Assembly: GCA_017999835.1 (NCBI GenBank)
Contig: JAGNLA010000003.1
Span: 1 to 64,000, forward strand
Source: Caldisericia bacterium
GTDB taxonomy: Bacteria; Caldisericota; Caldisericia; JAAYUI01
DNA: 64,000 bases
Reading direction: 5' to 3'
Below are positions 15,117 through 24,087 of the stretch, in pieces (position 1 is the first letter of the stretch; the number at the start of each line of letters is the position of its first letter). Made by a program: the position numbers and the translations under genes. Under the pieces are notes generated by a model. That model was given only the letters and a program-made list of their open reading frames with translations. It made no database searches and was not told where the DNA came from.

Positions 15117-18041
15117 GTGAAAAAAATCAGCTTGTTGTTGTGCTTTAGTGTTCTCGGCCTTGGTTTTTCATCGCCGGCAGTCGAGAAACCGTCGATATCA
15201 TCGTTGCCATCAAGATTGCATTTTACGGCAAATGCCTATTGCAGCATTGGCACAATGAATATTCCTGCCTGGGACAACGAGGATTATCCGTTGTTTGATT
15301 CCATTCCAAGAGCTAAGATAGGTCTTGTTTCGTTTGTTCCAGGAACAACGATGTATGGCGGCGGTCTGGCCAAGCTTTTCAACCCTCAGGGTTTTATGGA
15401 TTTCATCAGATATTACAGTTCAAACCTGCACTTGCTAACAATCGGTGAGGAATATGGATTCTTCTCAGGTGGCCAGGAGAAGACAGCTGGTTTTGTTTAC
15501 AGCGCCATGGCCAATGCCGGAGTAACACCGGAACAGGCAAGAAAAGCCATAGAAAACAATCTTATCAGCATTAAAAGTGATTGGACGATACCAGGGACAT
15601 ACAGAAATTATGATTCGGTCAGGATCTCGGCAAACACCAGTGACCTGAATCTTAAAAAAATGATGTATGACCAGCAAAAGTGCGCAAATGGCGAGGTTTT
15701 GGCAAATCTCTCCCAAACGATGATTCCAGCGTCAGGCTGGCTGGAAGAACCACAGAATCTCGAAATGACGCAGCCATATACAACTGTTCCTGTTATCCAC
15801 GCACAGGATCAATACCTCGATTTTCTTATGAGGCCTGTTGGCACGGTTTATGACGATAATGGGAAATCCAGTTCTACAAGTGATCCTGTCACGTGGGTGC
15901 GTTCGAAAGTTTCAAGCGTTGATGTCGGAAATATAAAAGTTTCAGATGGTTTTGACGGCATCAGGAATGTCGATGTTGATTTTGGGATCAGGTATAAAAA
16001 CGAGTTCAGGTTTCAGTTTGAAGTCGATCCTCCCTCACTCTCAGGTCTAACCATGGTTCCAACCAGCCCAACCGAGCTCGGTGTTACAACCATGTATGAC
16101 AAGGATGGCAATATTCACAAGGTTCAGAGCGCAAAGGTCATGGAGAATCTCTACAAGTGGTTGCCGCAAAGTGAAACAGCCTTTGCCAAGGAAATGTTCA
16201 TGGTGCCTGCTGTCAGGGAACGCGTGCTGGAGGACAGGACATATTGGTCTCTTTCCCATTTCAAGCTGATCTACCCTCAGGCAAGGTTTGAGAACGGAAT
16301 TAGAATTGTTGAACAACAATCGAAAATTATAGAACCGATAAGATTTGAAGATCTTTCAAGTCAGCGCTTTGCCTATCTAAACATAACAAATTTCCCGGAT
16401 TTTGAGGAAGCCACTGGGACGGCATTCATTGAGAAAGTGGACAGGCCGTTCAGGGTTGTGGCCGTGTATGAGCCGGCCGAGCTTGCCCCAAGAGGCTCAA
16501 ACGTTGTGGTTGGCAGTTCAAGGGCAAAGCTTATGTGGAATGTCACTTCAGAAATGAAGGAACTGGCAAGGAAAAAATCACAGGAAAATGGTTCCAGCTG
16601 GTGGAATGGTTCTTTTCCAACATTTTATAACATCTATGTCAAAGGCGATGCAAACTTGAAATTCGAGCGTATAAATCCGCTTGACGATTCTCTGATTGTT
16701 GACGGACTTAAGCCAGGCGGAAAGTATTATTGGGAACTCGAAACCTGGGTCAGCGACGACTGGGGTTCTGCCGGTTTGAGCAACACCTGGAAATCTGACA
16801 CGTTTCAGACGAAATCCTTGCCGGCTTTGGTTGGCAAGTGTGTTCAGACAAGCGCTATCAAACTTGAAACCGAGATTGATTCCGATGATGAAGAGAATTG
16901 GGTTATTACCGTGCCGACTGTTTATACGCTTGGCAACGTCAAACTCAAACCACTCAACTTCCTTGTCTTGGATCGCACAAAGGACAAACTGGTGCCAATA
17001 CAGGGTTTTACTGGAATCAAAACATTTGATGAAATGGAAAACAACAAAAAGGTAATAAAATGCAAGATCAAGATATCAAAAGTGCCTGACACTTTCCAGA
17101 AAAACCAGTCAGGACAAAATGTTTTCTACGTTGAATTTCAGCCATTGCAAATCAAGGTCTATGGCGATTGTGTTGATGAGTATAGAAAAGTCATTGGTTC
17201 GGTAAGCGGCACTGCAGGTACGTGGTGGCCGGCCGCCGATGGTGATGGACTTGAATCGCCAATGAGAAATGTCGAGGCGCCATTGCTTATAAAAGGCGAA
17301 AAGCTTTGGAGGTTTGTCAGATGGAACTGGGTTGGGTCACTTGTTGCTGCAAGAATGCCATATGTTGATGGCAACCGTGGCGTAAGCATCCTAACGGTCA
17401 AGGCAAGCGGATGTCAGCCTGATCCAGATAAACCGCTGGAACCAAAACTCTATGCCGAGTATGAAGAAATCCCTGTGGATTGCTTTGCTCTTGGGGTTGG
17501 TTTTACGGTCAACTGGAAACCGGTTGCAAATAAGGGTCAGATTCCAGTATCACCAAAACCGGACTGTCCAGGTGATTCAAACAAATACATGGCCGGGACA
17601 AAAGTGACAGTAGGACCTGCGCCTGAAGTGATAACAATAGATGGAGAGAACTATAATTTTGTTGGCTGGGTCGTTGGCGATCAAGCCTATCCTGGTTTGA
17701 AAAAGATTACTGTTACCATGGACAAGGGGCGAAGCGTCTACGCCAACTACCAACCGGCCTCAGGAAGGTTCGAGTTGGTCTGGTATGCAGACATCGATGG
17801 CAGGAACAGAAAGCTAGATGTCAAGGTGTTTCCTGCCCCTGACAAGGATGGTCTATATCCGGCCGGAACCCAGGTTAGAATTGGCCCGGTGCCGTTGACA
17901 CTTGAAAACGGGAAATATGTGCTTTCAGGTTGGGCTATCGATGGTAAACTCGATACATCAACAGCAACCTCAAGCGTTTTGGATTTAACAATGGACAGCA
18001 GCCACAGGGTTGCGCTTGTCTATGTGCTGTCAAACAAATAG
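15117..18041 (+). CDS. Large exported protein with FN3-like and InlB-type repeat domains
   Basis: 974 residues from GTG 15117. That start begins a proper signal peptide (MKKISLLLCFSVLGLGFSSPA) and has GAGG upstream, although at a longer distance than usual; a GTG at 15093 is the alternative. Residues about 40-440 match nothing I recognise. A fibronectin-III-like domain lies at about 475-585 (YNIYVKGDANLKFERINP, GLKPGGKYYWELETW). The C-terminal third has three divergent InlB/bacterial-repeat units ending in phrases such as MDKGRSVYANYQ and MDSSHRVALVYV. It is probably a surface or secreted adhesin-like protein. The following membrane-anchored gene starts 10 nt downstream, so they form an operon. 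Confidence 0.8.
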   Translation: MKKISLLLCFSVLGLGFSSPAVEKPSISSLPSRLHFTANAYCSIGTMNIPAWDNEDYPLFDSIPRAKIGLVSFVPGTTMYGGGLAKLFNPQGFMDFIRYYSSNLHLLTIGEEYGFFSGGQEKTAGFVYSAMANAGVTPEQARKAIENNLISIKSDWTIPGTYRNYDSVRISANTSDLNLKKMMYDQQKCANGEVLANLSQTMIPASGWLEEPQNLEMTQPYTTVPVIHAQDQYLDFLMRPVGTVYDDNGKSSSTSDPVTWVRSKVSSVDVGNIKVSDGFDGIRNVDVDFGIRYKNEFRFQFEVDPPSLSGLTMVPTSPTELGVTTMYDKDGNIHKVQSAKVMENLYKWLPQSETAFAKEMFMVPAVRERVLEDRTYWSLSHFKLIYPQARFENGIRIVEQQSKIIEPIRFEDLSSQRFAYLNITNFPDFEEATGTAFIEKVDRPFRVVAVYEPAELAPRGSNVVVGSSRAKLMWNVTSEMKELARKKSQENGSSWWNGSFPTFYNIYVKGDANLKFERINPLDDSLIVDGLKPGGKYYWELETWVSDDWGSAGLSNTWKSDTFQTKSLPALVGKCVQTSAIKLETEIDSDDEENWVITVPTVYTLGNVKLKPLNFLVLDRTKDKLVPIQGFTGIKTFDEMENNKKVIKCKIKISKVPDTFQKNQSGQNVFYVEFQPLQIKVYGDCVDEYRKVIGSVSGTAGTWWPAADGDGLESPMRNVEAPLLIKGEKLWRFVRWNWVGSLVAARMPYVDGNRGVSILTVKASGCQPDPDKPLEPKLYAEYEEIPVDCFALGVGFTVNWKPVANKGQIPVSPKPDCPGDSNKYMAGTKVTVGPAPEVITIDGENYNFVGWVVGDQAYPGLKKITVTMDKGRSVYANYQPASGRFELVWYADIDGRNRKLDVKVFPAPDKDGLYPAGTQVRIGPVPLTLENGKYVLSGWAIDGKLDTSTATSSVLDLTMDSSHRVALVYVLSNK

Positions 18042-18051
18042 GAGAAAAAAC

Positions 18052-18732
18052 GTGGAAAAGTCCAAAATTATGTACCTGATCTTGATTTTGTTACTGTTGA
18101 TTGTGACAGCATATCTGACAACCGCTTTTTTAGTGAAATTCTGGCCTTTTAATCAGACAAATCCATCTACTGCTATCGATTTGTCGGCTATAGCAGAAAA
18201 CATTGAAGAACAAGAAAATGGAAACGACCCTTTGCAGCCTGACCTTTCCAAGGGTGTGGTTGGCGAGAATGAAGACCCCTACAATGTTTCGGATGGCACA
18301 CCCTACGATTGTGGTTCGTATTCGATTGCTTTCCCGAAAGACTGGCTGGTTGTCCTTCAGAACAAGGGTAAATTGGCTATTTCAAGCGACCTAAAGAATT
18401 CGACAAACTCAATCTATATAAGTCAGGCCGATGTTCTTACCTTTGATTCTGAGAACATGGATAAAACGCTTGCCGACATCAATGAATCGCTTGGTTCGGA
18501 ATTTACTGTCGAGCAGGCTAACAAAACAGATTTTCTTGGCAAGAAATGTCTTACGATTTCGGGATCTTCCCTTAGAAATGGTGTCAAATCGGGACTGATG
18601 GCTATAGCCATCCCAAGTGATTCCAAGGCGCCTGGCTATTGGATAATTGGTTTTTTTGACCCCAAAAATCCATCGATTAGAGATGACATCGTGGCGTCGA
18701 TGGCAACGATGCTGATAAACACAGTAAAATGA
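18052..18732 (+). CDS. Membrane-anchored protein with a PsbP/DcrB-like domain
   Basis: 226 residues from GTG 18052, chosen because GGAGAA (18041-18046) lies directly upstream; a start at 18010 would overlap the previous gene. One N-terminal membrane helix (about 7-30) is followed by a low-complexity linker and a domain at about 85-226 starting YSIAFPKDWLVV. That is typical of the PsbP/MOG1/DcrB fold, in which a curved sheet follows an 'F-x-I-x-x-P-x-x-W' entry. The domain would lie outside the membrane. Function unknown. The WYL regulator gene follows after one nucleotide. Confidence 0.75.
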   Translation: MEKSKIMYLILILLLLIVTAYLTTAFLVKFWPFNQTNPSTAIDLSAIAENIEEQENGNDPLQPDLSKGVVGENEDPYNVSDGTPYDCGSYSIAFPKDWLVVLQNKGKLAISSDLKNSTNSIYISQADVLTFDSENMDKTLADINESLGSEFTVEQANKTDFLGKKCLTISGSSLRNGVKSGLMAIAIPSDSKAPGYWIIGFFDPKNPSIRDDIVASMATMLINTVK

Positions 18733-18733
18733 A

Positions 18734-19660
18734 ATGCTCCAGCTGATAAGAGTTTTACAGGTTCTGTCGAATCTGTCAAAAACAAAGTTTATCACAGCCG
18801 CCCGACTGGCTGACGAAATGGAAGTTTCAACGCGAACCATTGTTCGTGATATTCAGTCACTTAAAGATGCCGGTGCGCCTATTGCTTCAACCTCTGAAGG
18901 TTACAAACTCGAGGATTCATCGTGGGTATCGAACTTGTCAATGTCTGGAGAGGAAAGATTTGTCATGCTTGCAGGTTTGCAGATGGTTCTCCAGACAAAA
19001 GATCCAAGCCTCAAGCGCATTGCTACGCGTTTAAATGAGAAACTCCTTGGTGGGACAAATATTGTCGGCACGGCACCGGTTCTTGCAGGCCCCACCTATG
19101 TTGAAGAGGAAAACCTCAAGAAAGTTCGAAGGCTTAGAATGGCCGTGGATTTGAGAAAATGGGTTGCTTTCAACTACTCCAAACCAGGCAGCGTTCAGTC
19201 TGAGTTCAAGGAAATACGCCCAGTAGCTGTATTTTTCAGGAGACATGCTTTCTATCTTTCCGGATTCCCCAAAGAACTTGAGGAACCGAGAATGTATCGT
19301 ATCAATCGGATCAAGAGTCTGATGGTTCTCAAGGAATCCTTCAAGGCGCTTGACTTTGACATTCAGTCCTACCTCAATGATGCTTTTGAATTCTTTGCCA
19401 CCGGGCCTGTTGATGAGGTGGTGATAAAGTTTGAAAAATCAGTGGCACCGTTTATTTCTGAGCTTGTTTGGCACCCCAGACAGGTTCTTGAACCAAAAGA
19501 TGACGGATCGCTGATCTTCAGGCTAAAAATCTCGATAAACCAAGAGATTGTTAGGTGGATTCTTCAGTATGGAGGCGAGTGTGAAGTGCTATCGCCAGAG
19601 ATTCTGCGTGAAATGGTTAAAGAGCAAGCACAACGAATGAACCATATCTATAATCACTAA
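18734..19660 (+). CDS. WYL-domain transcriptional regulator with N-terminal helix-turn-helix
   Basis: 308 residues. The N-terminal winged helix-turn-helix (about 14-55; AARLADEMEVSTRTIVRDIQSLKDAG) is of HTH_11/DeoR-like type. A WYL domain follows at about 135-205, where the signature appears as HAFYLSGF, so the first W is replaced by F. A C-terminal WCX-type extension follows. WYL regulators bind DNA and sense nucleic acids or small ligands. No ribosome site is visible; the start sits 1 nt after the previous stop, so it is probably translationally coupled. Its target may be the operon itself or the divergent-looking leader at 19740. Confidence 0.88.
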   Translation: MLQLIRVLQVLSNLSKTKFITAARLADEMEVSTRTIVRDIQSLKDAGAPIASTSEGYKLEDSSWVSNLSMSGEERFVMLAGLQMVLQTKDPSLKRIATRLNEKLLGGTNIVGTAPVLAGPTYVEEENLKKVRRLRMAVDLRKWVAFNYSKPGSVQSEFKEIRPVAVFFRRHAFYLSGFPKELEEPRMYRINRIKSLMVLKESFKALDFDIQSYLNDAFEFFATGPVDEVVIKFEKSVAPFISELVWHPRQVLEPKDDGSLIFRLKISINQEIVRWILQYGGECEVLSPEILREMVKEQAQRMNHIYNH

Positions 19661-19673
19661 AACTCACATCTGC

Positions 19674-19702
19674 TTGACATCTTGCACTATTTATGATAGT
19701 TT
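19674..19702 (+). promoter_or_regulatory. Putative promoter of the propeller/stalk gene
   Basis: A perfect TTGACA (19674-19679) is followed at 17 nt by TAGTTT, a weak -10. A better-looking TATGAT (19692) is only 12 nt away. The -35 is clear and the -10 uncertain. The transcript would include the structured leader at 19740-19798. Confidence 0.45.
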
Positions 19703-19739
19703 CAACATGGATTATTACTGTTTAACGATTATTTTGAAC

Positions 19740-19798
19740 TTTTGGTGAGTGTTAAACCAAAACACTCGGAAATCCGTACCTTTCTAATGAAAGGGGTA
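19740..19798 (+). promoter_or_regulatory. Switch-like 5' leader with mutually exclusive hairpins and a sequestered ribosome site
   Basis: TTTTGGT (19740-19746) can pair with ACCAAAA (19756-19762), while GAGTGTT (19747-19753) can pair with AACACTC (19761-19767). The helices interleave with no linker, so they compete rather than form a pseudoknot. Just downstream ACCTTTC and GAAAGGGGT (19778-19797) can pair, hiding the AAAGGGG ribosome site of the gene at 19803. No known riboswitch class recognised. Confidence 0.4.
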
Positions 19799-19802
19799 AA
19801 AC

Positions 19803-22286
19803 ATGAAGAAGATAGTAGCCTTGATTGTAGCTGTGATGATGGTTTCACCCGTTTTTGCCATAATCACACAGGATATACCAATTCCAGCGTTTACCAAGTG
19901 GAAAGACAACCCGATTTTGACGCCAAGGAAGGCTCAGGTTGGTCAACCAACTTATTTCGATTCCTCGTCTGTGACTGACCCTTGCGTTGTTTTTGCCGAT
20001 GGTAGGTATCATATGTTCTACACCGGTTGGGTTAACTGGATCGGTGGAAAAGGATCGCAAGGTTTCATTGGCTATGCCATCTCGACAGACGGCAAGGCCT
20101 GGACCAAGGTTGACGGTTCAGCCCAAGCCCAGGAAATCAAGGGCGCAATCATTGCTCCTGGAACCACAGCTGATTTTGACGGTCAGTCTGTTGAATCGCC
20201 GTGGGTCATTTATGATGCTGGAAAGTTCAGAATGTACTACGTTGGCATCGACAAAAATGGCAAGTCTGCTCTCGGTTGTGCTGAGTCTACTTCTGGCATC
20301 TACTGGACAAAAAAGGGGAAGATTCTTGAGCCGACAAACGAGCAGGGATTTGATTCCTACAAAGTTGGCTCATGTTCGGTTGTAAAAAAGGACAACCAGT
20401 ATCTAATGTGGTACGAAGGTCAGAGCAAAATCGACTCCAGATGGAGAATCGGTTATGCAGTGTCGTCGGACGGAACAACATTTACCAAGAACTATGGCAC
20501 CGAAAAAACAGGCGGAGCCGTTCTTGACGTTGGCGACAAACTGACAGATTTTGACAATCTCTGCGTCCGTCACCCATGTGTCATCTGGGATGCTGCGTAC
20601 TTCTATATGTGGTACGACACCTCAATGAGAGACGAGAAGAAGAGTCAAATTGGTATCGCTGTCTCCTATGGTGGAACATCCTGGGAAAAGAAAGGCATGA
20701 ACCTTAATGTCGGTCAGGTCGGAGAATTCGACGCCCAGAGAGTCGCCTCACCATGTGTCATCAGAAAAGGCGTCGCCTTTGAGATGTTCTACTGCAACTT
20801 CACCGACACAAACTCAGGCATCGGTTACGCCTCCTCAGGCAACACCATTGCAAACGTAGGTTCAGGCATTGGAAAAATCGACTGCAAGGCAGGTCAGGGA
20901 TTCGACTTCTCTCTTGGCTCCAACACAACCGATTTTACCCTTATGGATGTTTACTTTGATTGTGGTTTTGGTCAGCCAAGGATGTGTGGTCGCTGGAAAG
21001 CCATGACCACAGACTTTGACAACCTCGAGTGCGTTGACTCGGATGGTTACCCGGCAATATCAAGCGTTCGCGAGTATTGCAACCCAATAACTGTTGGCAC
21101 CACTTATGCTTTTAAGACCATCAATGAACAGTGCTACGCAAAACTCAAAATCACCGGTATCTGGCAGGATCCGGTTGACCCGTCTCATTATGAAATCACC
21201 TTCAAGTGGATGTACCAACCGAATGGCAGCAACTGTTTCGTTGCAGGCAAAGGTGATCCGCCCAGCCAGCCATACAATCTTTCATGCATCGCAGGTGACA
21301 GGCAGATAAAACTCACCTGGACAAAGTCCTTTGCCGCAGCAGGCAAGATTGTCAGCTACTATACCTACAGAGCTGACAGAACGGGTGATGCCCAGAAAGA
21401 AACCAGACCTGTTTCAGACTTCCCGACATCGGACACAACATTTATCGATGTTGGTTTGATAAACGGCAAGACTTACTATTATGTCGTCAGGGCTATCGAC
21501 CAGTACGGCAATATCTCCCCGCCGTCAAACGAATGCTTCTGCGTGCCTCTGGCATACCATCTGCCGCCATTCCCGACACCTTCGACACCGGCAGGCGGAG
21601 CCACTCAGGGCGATGGAACCAAAGATAAACCGTTTATCGTTGAATCCAATCCATGGGTGTTTGACTGGTGCGGTTTCCAGCCTCAGACCATGGTCATCAT
21701 TCAGGGCAAGCAGTACATTGCTGACGGCTCAGGCTGCATCCATGTTTCAATCGAGCTGACCCCAGGCAGAACCAACGAGATCGAGTACACCATCATCACC
21801 CCGACCGGCGAGGTAATCCCTGGCAAAATCTATGCAGAGCTGCAGGATACAACCGTGACGATCACGCTTAAAATCACCGATGGCTTCATGTACGTGAATG
21901 GTCAAAGGGTTGAGTTGAAAGCAAAAGGCGAAAACCATGCTTTTGTCGATCCGAAAACAAAGAGAACGACATGGAGAGTTTGTGTTCCAGTCAGGGCAAT
22001 TTCTGAAGCACTCAAGTGTACTGTCGATTGGAATCAAGAACAAAGAAAGGCAACAATTACAAATTGCCTTAACAAAATCGAACTGTGGTATTTGAAATCA
22101 ACTGCCCTGATTAACGGCAATCCCGTGGCAATAGACGACAACCCTTACGTTGTCCCGTATATTGTTGGAGCCGGTTACACTCTTCTGCCATTCAGATTTA
22201 TTGCTGAAGCTCTTGGTGCTGAAGTAACCTGGGATCAAGCGACTCAAACTGTCACCATAAAATACACCCCGCCAAAGTGTCCGTGA
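19803..22286 (+). CDS. Exported five-bladed propeller (GH43/GH130-like) with FN3 and stalk domains
   Basis: 827 residues. A signal peptide is followed by a propeller at about 20-350 made of repeats such as SVTDPCVVFADGRYHMFYTGW, VESPWVIYDAGKFRMYYVG and VRHPCVIWDAAYFYMWYD. This pattern is typical of the GH43/62/68 and GH130 glycosidase or glycan-phosphorylase fold. An FN3 domain lies at about 480-590. The C-terminus (about 685-827) has two stalk domain units (TWRVCVPVRAISEALKCTV and TLLPFRFIAEALGAEVTW). It is probably surface carbohydrate-binding or -cleaving; catalytic acids cannot be assigned by eye. AAAGGGG precedes the ATG inside a hairpin. Confidence 0.82.
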   Translation: MKKIVALIVAVMMVSPVFAIITQDIPIPAFTKWKDNPILTPRKAQVGQPTYFDSSSVTDPCVVFADGRYHMFYTGWVNWIGGKGSQGFIGYAISTDGKAWTKVDGSAQAQEIKGAIIAPGTTADFDGQSVESPWVIYDAGKFRMYYVGIDKNGKSALGCAESTSGIYWTKKGKILEPTNEQGFDSYKVGSCSVVKKDNQYLMWYEGQSKIDSRWRIGYAVSSDGTTFTKNYGTEKTGGAVLDVGDKLTDFDNLCVRHPCVIWDAAYFYMWYDTSMRDEKKSQIGIAVSYGGTSWEKKGMNLNVGQVGEFDAQRVASPCVIRKGVAFEMFYCNFTDTNSGIGYASSGNTIANVGSGIGKIDCKAGQGFDFSLGSNTTDFTLMDVYFDCGFGQPRMCGRWKAMTTDFDNLECVDSDGYPAISSVREYCNPITVGTTYAFKTINEQCYAKLKITGIWQDPVDPSHYEITFKWMYQPNGSNCFVAGKGDPPSQPYNLSCIAGDRQIKLTWTKSFAAAGKIVSYYTYRADRTGDAQKETRPVSDFPTSDTTFIDVGLINGKTYYYVVRAIDQYGNISPPSNECFCVPLAYHLPPFPTPSTPAGGATQGDGTKDKPFIVESNPWVFDWCGFQPQTMVIIQGKQYIADGSGCIHVSIELTPGRTNEIEYTIITPTGEVIPGKIYAELQDTTVTITLKITDGFMYVNGQRVELKAKGENHAFVDPKTKRTTWRVCVPVRAISEALKCTVDWNQEQRKATITNCLNKIELWYLKSTALINGNPVAIDDNPYVVPYIVGAGYTLLPFRFIAEALGAEVTWDQATQTVTIKYTPPKCP

Positions 22287-22325
22287 GCATAAAAGCAACC
22301 TAAACAACCTTCACCCTTTTTTTAT

Positions 22326-22354
22326 AAAGCCCCGACGAAAATTCGGGGCTTTTG
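22326..22354 (+). terminator. Rho-independent terminator
   Basis: AAAGCCCCGA/TCGGGGCTTT (10 bp, 7-nt loop) followed by T. It lies 40 nt after the propeller gene. Confidence 0.9.
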
Positions 22355-22439
22355 CAATTATTGCGATTATGCCGTAACACCGAAAATATTGGAAAACTTT
22401 TCTGTATGATGTCGCAGTCCTAGTTTAAAATGATCCCTT

Positions 22440-23354
22440 GTGAAAAACAAAACATTTCTTGGCTATCTGGCTATCTTGGGATCAGTTTTTATCTGGTCGG
22501 CAACATTTATATGGACGAAGGAAATTTTCGACGCAAATGCCTACACGCCGATAACAATCATCGTGGTAAGGCTGATTGTTTCGATTGTATTCATGTTTTT
22601 GTGGTCGTGGATATTTCGGCAGGACGAAAAGATTGAGAAAAAGGACTGGTTCTGGCTTGTCCTGCTTGCCTTCCTTGAGCCATTCCTCTACTTTATTGGG
22701 GAACTGTTCGGTCTTGTCAGGGTTTCGTCAACAGTAACATCGGTCATAATCGCAACCATCCCGCTTTTCACCCCGTTTGCATTGAGTTTTTTCTTCAAGG
22801 AAAAGATCGGACTGGCAAATATTATCGGTATAGCCGTGTCGCTTGTCGGGGTATATCTGCTGCTGATAAAAGAAACGCTTGAGATAAAAATCGACCTGCT
22901 TGGTGTGGGTTTCCTTTTCTTTGCGGTTTTGAGCGCTGTTGGATATTCGGTTGTAATCTACAGGATAATCCACAAGTATAAACCGCTGACCATTGTCAAA
23001 TGGCAGAACACTTTCGGATTGTTGTTCTTTTTGCCGTGGTTTTTGTTTTCCGATCTGGGTGTGATAGCAAAAAGTGGCTTCCAGTGGGCTTATTTTGACA
23101 ACCTCGTGTATCTGGGTTTGCTTGGTTCCATGATGGCGTTTTTGCTCTACATCTATTCGGTAAAGTACATAACAATCTGGCTGGCAAATGCTTTTTCAAA
23201 TTTGATTCCTGTGATGACGGCCATCCTGTCGTTTTTTATTTTGGGCGAAAAACTTTTACCAATAAATATTGTAGGTATAGGCGTTGCCATAGCCGGGCTT
23301 TTTGTCTCCCAGTACAAAACGAAGCAGGTTATTCCAGTGGCTGAGAATTATTGA
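22440..23354 (+). CDS. EamA (DMT) family membrane transporter
   Basis: 304 residues, GTG start at 22440. Ten hydrophobic segments in two EamA repeats mark a drug/metabolite exporter of the 10-helix type. Typical pieces are ATFIWTKEIFD near the N-terminus and GMMAFLLYIYSVKYI-like and AILSFFILGEKL in the second half. Substrate unknown. A TAAAAT box (22426-22431) lies only 8 nt before the GTG with no ribosome site, suggesting a leaderless or near-leaderless message. It reads alone between a terminator and the fatty-acid operon promoter. Confidence 0.9.
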   Translation: MKNKTFLGYLAILGSVFIWSATFIWTKEIFDANAYTPITIIVVRLIVSIVFMFLWSWIFRQDEKIEKKDWFWLVLLAFLEPFLYFIGELFGLVRVSSTVTSVIIATIPLFTPFALSFFFKEKIGLANIIGIAVSLVGVYLLLIKETLEIKIDLLGVGFLFFAVLSAVGYSVVIYRIIHKYKPLTIVKWQNTFGLLFFLPWFLFSDLGVIAKSGFQWAYFDNLVYLGLLGSMMAFLLYIYSVKYITIWLANAFSNLIPVMTAILSFFILGEKLLPINIVGIGVAIAGLFVSQYKTKQVIPVAENY

Positions 23355-23381
23355 TGAAATCTAATTTCATTCGCATTTTGA

Positions 23382-23428
23382 TTGACTGGTTAGCCCAAAC
23401 ATGTAACTATTACATCTTGTTAATGTAA
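23382..23428 (+). promoter_or_regulatory. Promoter with overlapping palindromic operator before the fatty-acid operon
   Basis: TTGACT (23382-23387) precedes, after 16-17 nt, a TAACTAT -10 region lying inside the perfect palindrome ATGTAA-CTA-TTACAT (23401-23415). A third ATGTAA half-site is at 23423-23428. Overlap with the -10 suggests repression. The sequence does not match the FapR box of Bacillus. Confidence 0.5.
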
Positions 23429-23459
23429 CCAGTGCAAAAAAACAGGGTCAAAATTGTAT

Positions 23460-23660
23460 ATGATCAATCAATTTAAAGATTTACTTGTAACTGTAAAACC
23501 GCCTGAACACTTCAGGTGGTCGGTCTTGTCCGCATGGCAGAAAAGAAAGCATGAGGACAAGGTTGCAAAGGAAACGATCCAGATAGGACTGGTGGCTTTT
23601 TTTGCGGTAGTTGCAGGTTTGGCCCTTATGTTTGCTGGCAGGAGGTCAAATGGAGCTTAG
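23460..23660 (+). CDS. Small single-helix membrane protein preceding fabZ
   Basis: 66 residues from ATG 23460; a TTG at 23454 would add two. It has a basic, amphipathic first half and one membrane helix at about 43-60 (IGLVAFFAVVAGLALMF), followed by RR. No family recognised. Its 3' end overlaps the fabZ start by 11 nt and contains the fabZ ribosome site AGGAGGT, so its translation should influence fabZ. It may be a membrane tether or simply a coupling leader. Coding status is probable, not certain. Confidence 0.5.
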   Translation: MINQFKDLLVTVKPPEHFRWSVLSAWQKRKHEDKVAKETIQIGLVAFFAVVAGLALMFAGRRSNGA

Positions 23661-24087
23661 CAATATTGAGATTAGGAAGATCATTCCGCACAGATTCCCG
23701 TTCATGCTCATCGACAAGGTGCTGGATGTTGAACCTGGTAAGTATTGCGTAGCCATAAAGAATGTGACTACAAACGAACCACAGTTCACAGGTCATTTCC
23801 CGGATCAGCCCATCATGCCTGGTGTTTTGGTTGTCGAGGCTCTGGCTCAGGCTGGCGCGGTTTGCGCTTTGTCCATGCCAGAAAACAAGGACAAGCTGGC
23901 TCTTTTTGTCGGAATCGATGGATTCCGTTTCAAGCGTCAGGTTGTTCCTGGAGACCAGATCAGGCTCGAGGTCAACATTGAGTCGATCAAGATGGGCATT
24001 TTCAAGTGCTTCGGTAGAGCGACAGTGGAAAATGAAATTGTCGCCGAAGGGAGACTAATGGCAGCTGTAAGAATGGTGGAATCGTGA
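23650..24087 (+). CDS. fabZ: 3-hydroxyacyl-ACP dehydratase
   Basis: 145 residues from ATG 23650, set by AGGAGGT four bases upstream. It dehydrates 3-hydroxyacyl-ACP to trans-2-enoyl-ACP in fatty-acid elongation. The hot-dog fold motifs IPHRFPFMLIDKV (catalytic His) and GHFPDQPIMPGVLVVEALAQ (catalytic Glu) are intact. Length is normal. It ends in a GTGA overlap with fabH. Confidence 0.95.
   Translation: MELSNIEIRKIIPHRFPFMLIDKVLDVEPGKYCVAIKNVTTNEPQFTGHFPDQPIMPGVLVVEALAQAGAVCALSMPENKDKLALFVGIDGFRFKRQVVPGDQIRLEVNIESIKMGIFKCFGRATVENEIVAEGRLMAAVRMVES

Noticed and set aside
19740-19767. H-type pseudoknot in the leader
   Set aside because: Linkers between the helices are absent, which is sterically poor; competing hairpins explain it better.
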